From: Polyangiaceae bacterium
GTDB taxonomy: Bacteria; Myxococcota_A; Polyangia; Polyangiales; Polyangiaceae
Direction: 5' to 3'
DNA length: 35,728 bases
Assembly (NCBI GenBank): GCA_020848455.1
Contig: JADLAB010000564.1
Span: 1-35,728, forward strand
Shown here: piece by piece, positions 1 to 7,695 of the stretch
Position numbering within the stretch: the stretch's first letter is position 1
Layout of the letters: each line of letters starts with the position of its first letter
Notes under the pieces: model-generated
Databases searched by the model: none
Seen by the model: the letters and a program-made list of their open reading frames with translations, nothing else
What the model was told of the DNA's origin: nothing
Translations under genes and position numbers: made by a program

Positions 1-137
1 CGCTACCCGGCGCGGCCGCTCGCGTGCCGGCTCGACGGCGGCGGGGCCGCGCTCGGAGCGGCGCCGTTCGGCACGGACAAGCTCGTCCGAGGCGTGGTCG
101 TGAGCGACACGGCGCACGTCGCGCGGGTAAGCTGGCG

Positions 138-167
138 CTCGTGCCCACGGCACTCGTGCCCACGGCA
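138..167. repeat. 15-nt perfect tandem duplication
   Basis: The unit ctcgtgcccacggca occurs twice head to tail just upstream of the acetyltransferase start. It looks like a simple replication-slippage duplication. If the acetyltransferase started at 94 it would be coding; with the start at 190 it is in the 5' region. Confidence 0.85.
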
Positions 168-189
168 CCCTGAGCTCTGGATCCAGTCG

Positions 190-1071
190 ATGAGGGCCGA
201 CGAAGAGCAGGTCGCGTTCACGCAGCGAGCGGCCGTCTCCTCGCTCGCGGAGCCGGACGTACGCTTCGTCCTCGAGCGGCTCACGCGCGGGCCGGAGGGC
301 GTGCTCGACGTGGTCGAGGGCGGGGCCCGCCTCGTCGCCGCGCTGGTGGAGCGAAGCGAGAGCGAGGCGAGCGCTGCGACGCTCCTCGTCCTCGGCCTCG
401 AGGGCGGAGCGGCGGACCGGGCGCAGCTCTTCGCGCGCGCGCTCGACGACGCGCTCGCGCTCGCCAGCTCCGGCCCGCGGCGACACCTTCGGGTTCCGCT
501 TCCGCCCGGCCTCACCGCCCTCGCGCCCACGCTCGTCGCCCGCGGGCTCACGGCGCTCTTCGTGAGCTACACGATGCGCACGCGCGACGCGCACGTGCCG
601 GCGCCACCGGCTTCTGCGGGCACGTTCGTCGACTGGTCGCCGTCGATGAGCGCCGCACCGGTGCGGGACCTCGTGATGCGCGCCTTCGCGGGTGCGCCGG
701 ATCTGATCCCGGTGTCGGTCGAGGATCTGCACGCGCGCCTCGACGCTGCCCGCCCGAGGCCGCGCCTGCTGGTCGACGGCGGCGAGCTCCTGGGCGTGTG
801 CCGCACGAGCGGGCCCGACGCCGCTGGGGTCGGTCGCGTCCCGATGATCGCGCGCGAGCCGGCGCGGCGCGGCCTTCGCCTCGGCGACGTGCTGCTCGTC
901 GAGGCCAAGCGCGTCCTCGCTGCCGCGGGCGCGAGGTGCTTCGAGCTCGAGGTCGCCGCCGAGAACCGGAGCGCGCTCGGCCTCTACCAGCGACACGGCT
1001 TCGAGGTCGTCTCCGAGGAGACCACCTTCGGCCGCGAGCTCGAGCGCGCGAGCGGCGCCAGAGGGCGCTAG
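190..1071 (+). CDS. GNAT-family N-acetyltransferase
   Basis: Predicted cytoplasmic GNAT acetyltransferase of 293 residues, transferring an acetyl group from acetyl-CoA to an unknown amine. The C-terminal third carries the family signature. A basic ARRGLRLGD stretch near residues 221-230 sits where the acetyl-CoA pyrophosphate loop lies, and it is followed by an FELEVAAENRSALGLY segment and GLYQRHGFEVV, the usual beta5/beta6 end of a GNAT fold. The N-terminal 150 residues are less typical and may be a degenerate second GNAT half. The ATG at 190 was chosen because the in-frame GTG at 94 adds a stretch built on a 15-nt tandem duplication. The frame is open to the left edge, so a longer protein or fusion is possible. 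No operon partner is visible. Confidence 0.75.
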   Translation: MRADEEQVAFTQRAAVSSLAEPDVRFVLERLTRGPEGVLDVVEGGARLVAALVERSESEASAATLLVLGLEGGAADRAQLFARALDDALALASSGPRRHLRVPLPPGLTALAPTLVARGLTALFVSYTMRTRDAHVPAPPASAGTFVDWSPSMSAAPVRDLVMRAFAGAPDLIPVSVEDLHARLDAARPRPRLLVDGGELLGVCRTSGPDAAGVGRVPMIAREPARRGLRLGDVLLVEAKRVLAAAGARCFELEVAAENRSALGLYQRHGFEVVSEETTFGRELERASGARGR

Positions 1072-1167
1072 GATGCGGCTGCCGCAGCCGGTTGCGAAAG
1101 CTGAGCCGTCCCCCAGGCCCGCGCCCACCGCTGCGGCACGGGTCGGTCCCGACCCCGGAAGGGCTCC

Positions 1168-2466
1168 ATGATGAAAGCTAGGCAACTCGAGTTCCTGCTC
1201 GCCACCCTCGGCTCGTTCGCGCTCGCCTGTGGCGGTGGCGGGAGCGACAAGGCAGGCCCGGCCGCCCAGGGCGCGGTCATGGCGCTGCCGGACGCGCTCA
1301 TCGAGCGCTCCCCCGAGGCGACGCTCGCGTGGGACGTGAGCCCCGACGGCAAGATCAGGCTCGGCGTCCACACCGCGAGCTGCGCGCCGCTCGACGACGC
1401 CGCGGGCACCGTCAAGCTCACACGCACCTCGGACGGCAAGAGCGAGGATGTGAAGCTCGCGCGCGACGCGCCGACCGGGCTGCTCGTCGGCGACGGGCCC
1501 GACCTCGATCCGGAGCTCACCGAGGTGCGCTACGACGTCACGGCCGGCGGGCAGCCCCTGCGCGGCACCTTCTTCGTGCCCGGCAAGGGGACCTCGGCGC
1601 TGGTCGGGGCCGCGAAGGACGCTCCGAAGCCCGCCGTCGACGCGCCGGCCGAGCCACCGGGGCCGCACGGGGGCGTCGTGCAGCCGCTCGGAGCCGACAA
1701 GGTCGAGGTCGTCGCCGACACCGACACCGGCGTCGTGCGCGTGTACCCGCTGACCCCGAGCTTGCAGAAGCCCGGCGTCATCCGCCTGGCCATCGGCGGC
1801 GCGGCACCGCGCATCGTGGCGCTCGAGCCCATCGGCACCGGCGCGGAGCTGCACTTCGCCGCCGCGCTCGACCCCGAGCTCGCGAGCGCACCGCTCACCC
1901 TCGTCGTGAAGGACTCGGGCGGGGCGACGCGCGTCGTGCTCGTGGGGGTGCGCCGCGGCGCGGTCCTCGAGATCGGGCCCGACGCGGCGCCGCACCGCTA
2001 CTGGTCGCGCCGCGCGTGGGGCGAGGAGCTGCGCGAGCTCGGCGAGCGCGCGCGCGAGCGCGGCGACGACAAGGACAAAGACAAGGCCGTCATCTGCCAC
2101 GTGCCGCCGGGCAACCCGGGCAACGAGCACACGCTCAGCGTCGGGGCGTCGGCCGTCGCGGCCCACCTCGCGCACGGCGACCGCAAAGGTCCCTGCAGCG
2201 CGAGCGATGCGACGAGCGGCGACCCGGACGACAAGGGCGCTGCGAGCGGCGACAAGGGCAAGAGCGGCGGCCCGGACGACAAGGGCGCGAGCGGCGACAA
2301 GGGCGCGAGCGGCGACAAGGGCGCGAGCGGCGACAAGGGCGCGAGCGGCGACAAGGGCGGCGGCCCGGACGACAGGGGCGCGAGCGGCGACAAGGGCGCG
2401 AGCGGCAAGAGCGGCGGCAACGGGCCGGACAAGGGCAAGAGCGGCGACAAGGGCAAGGGCCACTGA
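1168..2466 (+). CDS. Secreted lipoprotein with CH-PPGNP motif and collagen-like tail
   Basis: A 432-residue predicted lipoprotein. The N-terminus has a hydrophobic signal ending FALAC (Cys21) followed by a GGGGS linker. Residues 40-290 are a predicted beta-rich region of unknown function. Residues about 308-344 carry a motif that I recognise from many bacterial secreted proteins: ICHVPPGNPGN, then HTLSV, then AHLAHGD and a Cys. Its conserved Cys and His residues suggest metal or cofactor binding, but its role is not established. The last 80 residues are low complexity, with Gly-X-Y triplets GAS and GDK alternating like a short bacterial collagen, plus GPDDKG units. A purine-rich ggaagg lies about 6 nt before the double ATG. 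An intergenic repeat found elsewhere in the window follows the stop. Confidence 0.8.
   Translation: MMKARQLEFLLATLGSFALACGGGGSDKAGPAAQGAVMALPDALIERSPEATLAWDVSPDGKIRLGVHTASCAPLDDAAGTVKLTRTSDGKSEDVKLARDAPTGLLVGDGPDLDPELTEVRYDVTAGGQPLRGTFFVPGKGTSALVGAAKDAPKPAVDAPAEPPGPHGGVVQPLGADKVEVVADTDTGVVRVYPLTPSLQKPGVIRLAIGGAAPRIVALEPIGTGAELHFAAALDPELASAPLTLVVKDSGGATRVVLVGVRRGAVLEIGPDAAPHRYWSRRAWGEELRELGERARERGDDKDKDKAVICHVPPGNPGNEHTLSVGASAVAAHLAHGDRKGPCSASDATSGDPDDKGAASGDKGKSGGPDDKGASGDKGASGDKGASGDKGASGDKGGGPDDRGASGDKGASGKSGGNGPDKGKSGDKGKGH
2278..2460 (+). repeat. In-frame 18-nt tandem repeats (GASGDK units)
   Basis: Tandem copies of gcgagcggcgacaagggc inside the lipoprotein gene encode alternating GAS and GDK triplets, interrupted by GGGPDDR. 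The 18-nt period is nearly perfect, so copy number could vary by slippage without changing the frame. Confidence 0.85.
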
Positions 2467-2695
2467 CTCGAGGGGCGCCCATCCAGAAGGAAACTCGGCT
2501 CCAGCGTGACGTGGCTTCAGGCTACGGGCTTCGGGCTTCAGGCGCAGAGGCCGCGGCGTGGATGCCTATGGCCTCCCGCTCTCCCTCCCGAAGCCTGGAG
2601 TCTGGAGTCTGGAGCTTGAGCCCGTGTCGGCCTACCGTTTCGTGCGACGCGGGTCGGGCGCAGCCCGGTGCTGGAACTGACCCGAGCGCCGGGCT
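2467..2695. other. 229-nt intergenic region between convergent genes
   Basis: Holds repeat copy A, a heptamer triplication CTGGAGT/CTGGAGT/CTGGAGC at 2595-2615, and another gggcttcagg unit at the far end. No ORF with protein-like composition was seen. Confidence 0.6.
2489..2550 (+). repeat. Dispersed intergenic repeat, copy A
   Basis: Starts 22 nt after the stop of the lipoprotein gene. Its first 32 nt (through ccagcgtgacgtggcttcag) match positions 35459-35490 at 30 of 32 bases. Beyond that both copies continue as shuffled ggcttcagg/gggcttcgg units. It has the look of a mobile or terminator-associated intergenic repeat family. Confidence 0.75.
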
Positions 2696-4120
2696 TCAGG
2701 GTCGCTCGTCGGCGCCGAGGTCCCGGGTGCCGGCGCGCGCCTCGCCGTCGATGTCCTCGTCACAGATGCCGGGGACCACGGCCACGCCCTGATCGATCGC
2801 GGCGCTCGCGCTCGGCGCGAGGTGCAGATCGCCGCTGGCCGGCCCGACGAAGAGCGCGAGCGGCGCGGGCGAGAGGTTGCCTGCCTGCGTGGCGCTTGCG
2901 CCGTCGCGCTCGCGCAGGTCGTGCGTGCCGAGGTTGTTCGTCACGTCGACCCCGACGCTCCCCGCGAAGCGCCACTCGATGGAGGAGAAGTTGGCGCCCG
3001 TCGAGGTGACGGAGTTGTGCACCACCTCGGCGCCGCAGGCGGACCAGAGGCAGATCCCACAGTCGAAGCCGCTGGGCGAGGCGAGCAGACCCGCGCTCCC
3101 CGCGGCCACGAAGTTGTTGCGCACCACGCCGCCGTAGTGGTCGACGTACGCGCCCTGTGCTGCCGGGCACGGAGCGTCGGCGTAGGTGCGGGCGGTGCCG
3201 CTCGTCTCGAGGCCGAAGCCCACGCCGCGCGCGTCGTCGACGAGCACGTTGCGCTCGACGAGGGTGTCGCGCGAGCCGCGCCAGAAGTGGATGGCGTGCT
3301 CGGACAGGCCCGTGTCGCACCAGAAGCCCGTGATGCGGTTGTCGCGCACCACCCAGCCGCGCGCCGCGTGGGCATCGATGCCGCCCGTGTAGCAGCCGCC
3401 GGGGTTGGGCTGCACCTCGGGTCGCCCGGCGTCGGTGAGCTCGAGGAGCGAGCAGGCGAGGATGCCGTGGTCCGCGTAGAAGCCGTCGCCGCTCGGGTTC
3501 ACCTTGATGCCCTGCTCGCGCGGGTCGACGACGTGCACGTCGTGGATCCGGGTGCCGGTCGTGTCGGCGCCGCTCGTGACGACGTGGATCGCGTGCGTGC
3601 CCGCGCGCGCCAGCGTGAGCTCGGCCACGGTCACGTTCGACGCGGCGATGGTGACGATCTCGGTCGTCTGGTAGTCGGCGTCGAGCACGACCGCGTCGCG
3701 GTGGCCGCTCGCCGAGCGCAGGGTGACCCCGGGGCTGCCGATCCACAGGTACTGGCCGCCGAGCGGGTAGCTTCCGTCCGCGAGCGCGATCGTGTCGCCC
3801 GGCTGTGCGCCCGCGACGATCGCCTGGAGGCTCCCCACGTCGGCCGGCGTGACGGACAGGATCGTGCCCGAGGCCGCGGCGAGCGGTGCACACGCCGGGC
3901 CGACCCCACCCCCCGCGCCGCCCGCGCCCTCGCCGCCGGTGCCACCGCCGGCGGATCCGCCGGTCGCGCCGGTGGTCCCCGGGCCGGCGTCGCTCCCGGC
4001 GCCGCTGCACGCGACCGCGAAAACGGCGCCGAGCACGCCCACGACGAGCGCGCACGCGGGCGTCGTCGCCTTCGCGCCGCGCGCGCGCCCTGCCTCCAGC
4101 CCTGGCTTCGATCCGGTCAT
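2696..4120 (-). CDS. Right-handed parallel beta-helix lipoprotein, polysaccharide lyase-like
   Basis: A 474-residue predicted lipoprotein. A long N-region precedes a hydrophobic stretch ending FAVAC (Cys38), then a Thr/Gly-rich linker to about residue 75. The remainder resembles right-handed parallel beta-helix proteins of the chondroitinase B/alginate lyase (PL6) type. It has a SLQAIVAGAQPGDTIALADG opening, repeated V-x-N/D-x-x-I/V rungs, VRDNRITGF and VERNVLVDD turns, and a closing segment with AAIDQG and GTRDLGADE, common at the end of secreted beta-helix proteins. Cysteines in CYTGG and CGICLWSACG may form disulfides. It probably acts on, or binds, polysaccharide at the cell surface; the substrate cannot be told. 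A TAGTCT hexamer lies 7 nt before the ATG. Transcribed divergently from the gene at 4201. Confidence 0.8.
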   Translation of the reverse strand: MTGSKPGLEAGRARGAKATTPACALVVGVLGAVFAVACSGAGSDAGPGTTGATGGSAGGGTGGEGAGGAGGGVGPACAPLAAASGTILSVTPADVGSLQAIVAGAQPGDTIALADGSYPLGGQYLWIGSPGVTLRSASGHRDAVVLDADYQTTEIVTIAASNVTVAELTLARAGTHAIHVVTSGADTTGTRIHDVHVVDPREQGIKVNPSGDGFYADHGILACSLLELTDAGRPEVQPNPGGCYTGGIDAHAARGWVVRDNRITGFWCDTGLSEHAIHFWRGSRDTLVERNVLVDDARGVGFGLETSGTARTYADAPCPAAQGAYVDHYGGVVRNNFVAAGSAGLLASPSGFDCGICLWSACGAEVVHNSVTSTGANFSSIEWRFAGSVGVDVTNNLGTHDLRERDGASATQAGNLSPAPLALFVGPASGDLHLAPSASAAIDQGVAVVPGICDEDIDGEARAGTRDLGADERP

Positions 4121-4200
4121 GACGCCCAGACTACCTCGCGGCCGACCTTGCCGGGGCCGCGCGAGTTCGGCAGACTGCGCGCTCCTCGCGGAGTGTACCC

Positions 4201-5394
4201 ATGGCGCTCAGCTCCCTCACGTGTCCGCCGCCCGTTCGCAAGGCTGCTCGCTCGCCGCAGCTCGACTTCGCGCTGCTCGAGGCGGCGGTCGAGGCGTTCG
4301 ACGGCGGGCGGCATCTCGAGGCGCTCCACAAGGTGTTCCGGCACCTGCTGCCCGAGCTGACCGTGCCCGAGGGGCCGAGCGGCTCCTTGTCCTTCGCGCA
4401 GGGCTCCTCGCGCGTCGTCGTGAAGTGGGACGAGCGCGAGCTCACGGTCGCGGTGCCGATGGTGCGCCTGCCCGCGGGCGGCGGGGCCACCGCCGCGCTC
4501 CGCTTCCTGCTCACCAAGCTCAGCGGTTCGGGGCAGCTGCACCAGCCGCGTCTTCACGGCGACGACGTCGTCCTCGAGTTCCGCGACCGGATCACGCGCC
4601 TGCACCCGATCAAGGTCATCGAGGTGCTGCGCCGCATGCCGGTCGAGGCCGACAACAACGACGACTTCATGATCGATCAGTTCGGCGCGGCGCCGCTCGA
4701 CCGCGAGCCGCCGGTGCCGCTCGACGCCGACGAGAGAGCGCGCGCGGAGGTCATCTGGCGCACGCACTGGAGCGAGGTCGAGGAGCTCGTCAAGGAGGCG
4801 CAGCGCAAGCGCTCGCTCTTCTTTCTCAACGAGGTGACTGCGTACGCCTTCTACCACGTGCGCCACGCGGTGCCGCTCGGCGGCTCGCTCGCGGCGCGGC
4901 TGTCGGAGGCGGCCGATGCCTTCAACGACACCGACGAGGACCCGAACAAGCGCGAGGCCGCGCTGACGAAGTGCGCCAAGACCATGCGCTCGGTCTCCGC
5001 GGACGAGCTCGGCAAGAACCTCGGGCACGCGCGCTACGCCATCAGCCCCCTCGCCGACGGCACGCCGCGCGTGCTCGGCCAGCACCTCGGAGCCGGCGAC
5101 TACGTCGAGAACGTCGAGCGCGCTCGCGCGACCGGCAAGATCATGGAGGCGGCCGTCGCGCTCTTCTCCACGTACAACTTCCTCCTCGCCCGCTTCTCGT
5201 GGCCCGAGCACGTCGAGGCCGGTCTGCTCGAGGGGCTCGCCCATGCGTCGCAGAAGCCGTGGCGCGAGGCGGCCGCCGCGCTGACGAGTCAGGGCAAGGC
5301 GCTGGTCGAGGCCTTCCAGGACGACGAGGACGGCGACGACGAGGCGCCCGACTCGGGGGGCGAAGGCGAGCAGGGCGCGGAGGCGAGCGCATGA
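4201..5394 (+). CDS. Uncharacterised protein with a domain shared with the downstream protease
   Basis: A 397-residue cytoplasmic protein with no signal or membrane segment, and no family I can name. Residues about 60-165 form an alternating beta-beta-alpha-beta-beta-alpha pattern: RVVVKWDERELTVAVPMVRL, then a glycine turn and helix ALRFLLTKL, then DDVVLEFRDRITRLHPIK, ending DNNDDFMIDQFGAAPL. The same order of elements is found at residues 250-352 of the following protease, so I infer a common domain, perhaps related to the YbjN or type III chaperone fold. Residues 180-370 are helical and the C-terminus is an acidic Asp/Glu tail. The TGA overlaps the ATG of the next gene (ATGA), so the two are translationally coupled and probably act together. 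Confidence 0.8.
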   Translation: MALSSLTCPPPVRKAARSPQLDFALLEAAVEAFDGGRHLEALHKVFRHLLPELTVPEGPSGSLSFAQGSSRVVVKWDERELTVAVPMVRLPAGGGATAALRFLLTKLSGSGQLHQPRLHGDDVVLEFRDRITRLHPIKVIEVLRRMPVEADNNDDFMIDQFGAAPLDREPPVPLDADERARAEVIWRTHWSEVEELVKEAQRKRSLFFLNEVTAYAFYHVRHAVPLGGSLAARLSEAADAFNDTDEDPNKREAALTKCAKTMRSVSADELGKNLGHARYAISPLADGTPRVLGQHLGAGDYVENVERARATGKIMEAAVALFSTYNFLLARFSWPEHVEAGLLEGLAHASQKPWREAAAALTSQGKALVEAFQDDEDGDDEAPDSGGEGEQGAEASA

Positions 5395-6503
5395 GCGAGT
5401 CGTTCGACATCGAGGCGGTCGGCGTCTTCCAGGTGTTCACCGGCGTGGGCACCGGCTCCGGGTTCCTGGTCGACGAGCGCCACCTCGTGACCAACTGCCA
5501 CGTCGTCGCGCCGTACCGCACGGTCGCGGTCGAGCTGCGCGACAAGCGGCGCGTCGCCGCCCAGGTGCGGCGCATCCACCCGAAGCGCGATCTCGCGGTG
5601 ATCGAGCTCGCCGCGCCGCTGCCGCACCAGGTGCTGTCCCTCGAGTCCGAGGTCGACCTCGAGCCGAAGCAGCTGGTCCACATCCTCGGCTTCCCCGTCG
5701 GCCTGCCGCTCTCGCTCACCGCGGGCGTCGTGTCGAACCCGAGTCAGCTCGTCGACGGACAGCGCTACCTGCAGACCGACGCGGCGATCAACCCCGGCAA
5801 CTCCGGCGGTCCGATGCTCGACGAGCAGCGGCGTGTCGTCGCCGTGACGACCTGCAAGCTCTCCTCGGCCGAGAACGTGGGCTTCGGGATCCCGGTCGCC
5901 GACGTGAGGCGCTTTCTCGAGGCGTTCCGCGCGCAGGCGACCGAGTTCGGGGTCGAGTGCCCCTCGTGCGAGGCCCTGATCGAGAAGGCGGGCCGCTACT
6001 GCGACGGCTGCGGCTCGGACCTCGAGGAGCTCGGGCTCGGGGCGTACTTCGAGCCGCCCGAGGATCACCCCGTCGTCGCCTTCGTCGAGAGCGCGCTCGC
6101 GCGCGCCCACGTCGACCCGGTGCTGGCGCGCCACGGCGCGCAGAACTGGTCGTTCTGGAGCGGCTCGGCGCCCATCAAGATCTGGTGCTGCTGCTCCGAG
6201 CACCTGTGCTTCTCGTCGCCGCTCGTCGCGCCCGGCAAGAAGGGCCTGGCCGAGCTGTTCCGCTACCTCCTGTCGCCCGAGCACGAGCCCTTCGCCTTCG
6301 ACCTCAGCGACAACGTCATCCGTCTGAACCTCACGATCCACATGTCGGACGTCTTCGCGCCCGGCGAGCACGAGGAGCTGTCGGGCTGGATCGCGAAGTT
6401 CCTGGCGAGCGCGGACCAGTACGACAACGCGCTCATCGACAAGCTCGGCTGCGAGCCGGCGCCCGAGACGCAGCTCACCTTCCTGAAGGAGGGGACGAAG
6501 TAG
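5391..6503 (+). CDS. Trypsin-like serine protease with zinc ribbon and C-terminal shared domain
   Basis: A 370-residue protein. Residues 10-175 are an S1C/DegP-type trypsin fold with the catalytic triad visible: His37 in TNCHVV, Asp67 in KRDLAV and Ser138 in NPGNSGGP. Unlike secreted HtrA proteins it lacks a signal peptide and a PDZ domain, so it probably acts in the cytoplasm. Residues 190-207 form a zinc ribbon (CPSC...CDGC). Residues 250-352 match in layout the central domain of the protein encoded just upstream: IKIWCCCSEHLCFSSPLV, helix AELFRYLL, DLSDNVIRLNLTIHMSD, ending QYDNALIDKLGCEPAP. The start was chosen at the ATGA overlap with the upstream stop. The gene's end overlaps the convergent gene's end by 29 nt. 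Confidence 0.88.
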   Translation: MSESFDIEAVGVFQVFTGVGTGSGFLVDERHLVTNCHVVAPYRTVAVELRDKRRVAAQVRRIHPKRDLAVIELAAPLPHQVLSLESEVDLEPKQLVHILGFPVGLPLSLTAGVVSNPSQLVDGQRYLQTDAAINPGNSGGPMLDEQRRVVAVTTCKLSSAENVGFGIPVADVRRFLEAFRAQATEFGVECPSCEALIEKAGRYCDGCGSDLEELGLGAYFEPPEDHPVVAFVESALARAHVDPVLARHGAQNWSFWSGSAPIKIWCCCSEHLCFSSPLVAPGKKGLAELFRYLLSPEHEPFAFDLSDNVIRLNLTIHMSDVFAPGEHEELSGWIAKFLASADQYDNALIDKLGCEPAPETQLTFLKEGTK

Positions 6504-7212
6504 CCGCCGCGCGGCGCGCGAGCTCCGCCCCGACGAGCGCCTCCGCGGCGGCGCGACTCGCGACCGGCACGGCCGAAAGGACGATCGCCTGCGTGCGCGG
6601 CATCTCGTGGAGACACCAGCCGGCGAGACCCGAGTCGGGGTTCCGGTCGTGGTCCTCGTCCACGCGTGCCGTGGGCACGAGTCCGAGCACGAACCAGCGT
6701 CCGGGTGCGATCTGCCGCCGGCCGGCGAACGCCAGGTCCTCGGTGGTGCCGGCGAGCCGGCGGACGCCGTGCCCGCCGCCGTGCGCGAGGCGCACGGGGT
6801 GACCGCTGCTCTGGCTCGAGACGCGGTAGATGGCGTGGAGGCCGCCGAGCCCGGAGCACTCGCTCAGCAACGACTCGAGCTCCCCGATCGCGACGACCGG
6901 GCTCTCGGCGAGCGCCGCCGGCTCCGCCGATGGACCGCGGAAGAAGCCGTGGTCGGGGTCCGGAGCTGCGACCGTGGGTGGCTCGTCCGTCGCCACGGCG
7001 GTCGGCGGGGGCGGCGCCGCCGCGCTCGGCACGGTGCGCGACGGCGCATGGCTCGGGGGTGCGTCGTGAACGGGCGCGGGGGCCGTCGGCGTCCCAGCGG
7101 CCGCGCCCCCGGAGCCCGACGCGACGGTCGGCGGCGCGGCGCCTCCGCACGCGGCGAGCAGGGTTGCGAGCGACACGGCGAGCGCGAGGTGGCGTGCGGA
7201 GGTGTTCGGCAC
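6475..7212 (-). CDS. Putative lipoprotein with Pro/Ala-rich linker
   Basis: With a GTG start at 7212 this is a 245-residue lipoprotein: signal HLALAVSLATLLAAC (Cys22), then about 90 residues of Ala/Pro/Thr-rich linker. A globular region of some 120 residues follows, containing GELESLLSECSGLGGLHAIY and GRWFVLGLVPTARVDED. I do not recognise the domain. An upstream in-frame ATG at 7368 would overlap the neighbouring small gene and put an Arg-rich stretch before the signal, so it is unlikely. It lies 113 nt downstream of the small Cys-Leu protein gene on the same strand and may share its transcript. Its 3' end overlaps the protease gene tail to tail. Confidence 0.65.
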   Translation of the reverse strand: MPNTSARHLALAVSLATLLAACGGAAPPTVASGSGGAAAGTPTAPAPVHDAPPSHAPSRTVPSAAAPPPPTAVATDEPPTVAAPDPDHGFFRGPSAEPAALAESPVVAIGELESLLSECSGLGGLHAIYRVSSQSSGHPVRLAHGGGHGVRRLAGTTEDLAFAGRRQIAPGRWFVLGLVPTARVDEDHDRNPDSGLAGWCLHEMPRTQAIVLSAVPVASRAAAEALVGAELARRAAATSSPPSGR

Positions 7213-7325
7213 AGGGGCGCTTCGACGCGCCTCCGCCCCGAAGGATCTGGCGCGACCTCGCGCCGCGCTCGCGCGGCACGAACGCGACGTGCGAGCCGCG
7301 GCGCACGAGCCCGATGCGCGGGCGG

Positions 7326-7649
7326 TCAGCCCCCGGTGCCGCCGCCGCCCTGCGCGGGCGCGAGGCACGGCTGCGCGCCCCCGGCGCCGCCGAGCGCGCC
7401 GCCTTGGCCCGCCGCGCCTCCGAGGCCACCCTGGCCGGCGCCGCCGCCGCCCTGGCCACCACCCCCCTCCGGGAGCGACAGACAGGCCTGGGCGCCGCCC
7501 TGGCCGCCCTGGCCGCCGACCGCGATGCTGAGGCAGGCCTGCGCCTCGCTCTCGCAGTTCACGAGCGCGAGACCCGCGCCGGTCACGGCCGCGGCGAGGA
7601 ACGCCGCGCGCCGCGCGAGGATCGCTCGTCGCGTCGCTTCGTCGTGCAT
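7326..7649 (-). CDS. Small Gly-rich protein with three Cys-Leu motifs
   Basis: A 107-residue protein. A basic N-region with RRAILARR precedes a hydrophobic stretch (residues 17-30) ending LVNC, so it is probably exported or membrane-tethered. Three short motifs follow, AQACLS at 37-42, AQACLS at 53-58 and AQPCLA at 92-97, separated by Gly/Gln-rich linkers, and the protein ends in Gly. The linkers have the composition of an unfolded spacer, so the functional unit is probably the repeated A-Q-x-C-L. I do not recognise a family with certainty. A single repeated Cys per motif could bind a metal, form disulfides or be a modification site. A TATCAT hexamer lies 6 nt before the ATG. Confidence 0.65.
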   Translation of the reverse strand: MHDEATRRAILARRAAFLAAAVTGAGLALVNCESEAQACLSIAVGGQGGQGGAQACLSLPEGGGGQGGGGAGQGGLGGAAGQGGALGGAGGAQPCLAPAQGGGGTGG

Positions 7650-7655
7650 GACCCG

Positions 7656-7661
7656 ATGATA
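7656..7661 (-). promoter_or_regulatory. Candidate -10 element (TATCAT)
   Basis: Matches the sigma70 consensus TATAAT at 5 of 6 positions in a region otherwise almost free of A/T. It is only 6 nt before the ATG at 7649, which would give a leaderless transcript. No good -35 was seen. Confidence 0.4.
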
Positions 7662-7695
7662 CGCCTCCCGGGCGCGCGCGTCGCGGCTCGGCGGC

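Noticed and set aside
3-551. 182-codon minus-strand ORF at the left edge
   Set aside because: Ser/Arg/Ala-rich shadow of the acetyltransferase gene without recognisable features.
2760-4055. Long Arg-rich frames overlapping the beta-helix gene on both strands
   Set aside because: Shadow frames of a GC-rich gene; only the frame with signal peptide and beta-helix rungs looks like a protein.
6666-6681. 16-nt inverted match to the tandem duplication at 138-167
   Set aside because: It lies inside coding sequence of a lipoprotein and, given the GC bias, a 16-nt match in this length is not compelling.
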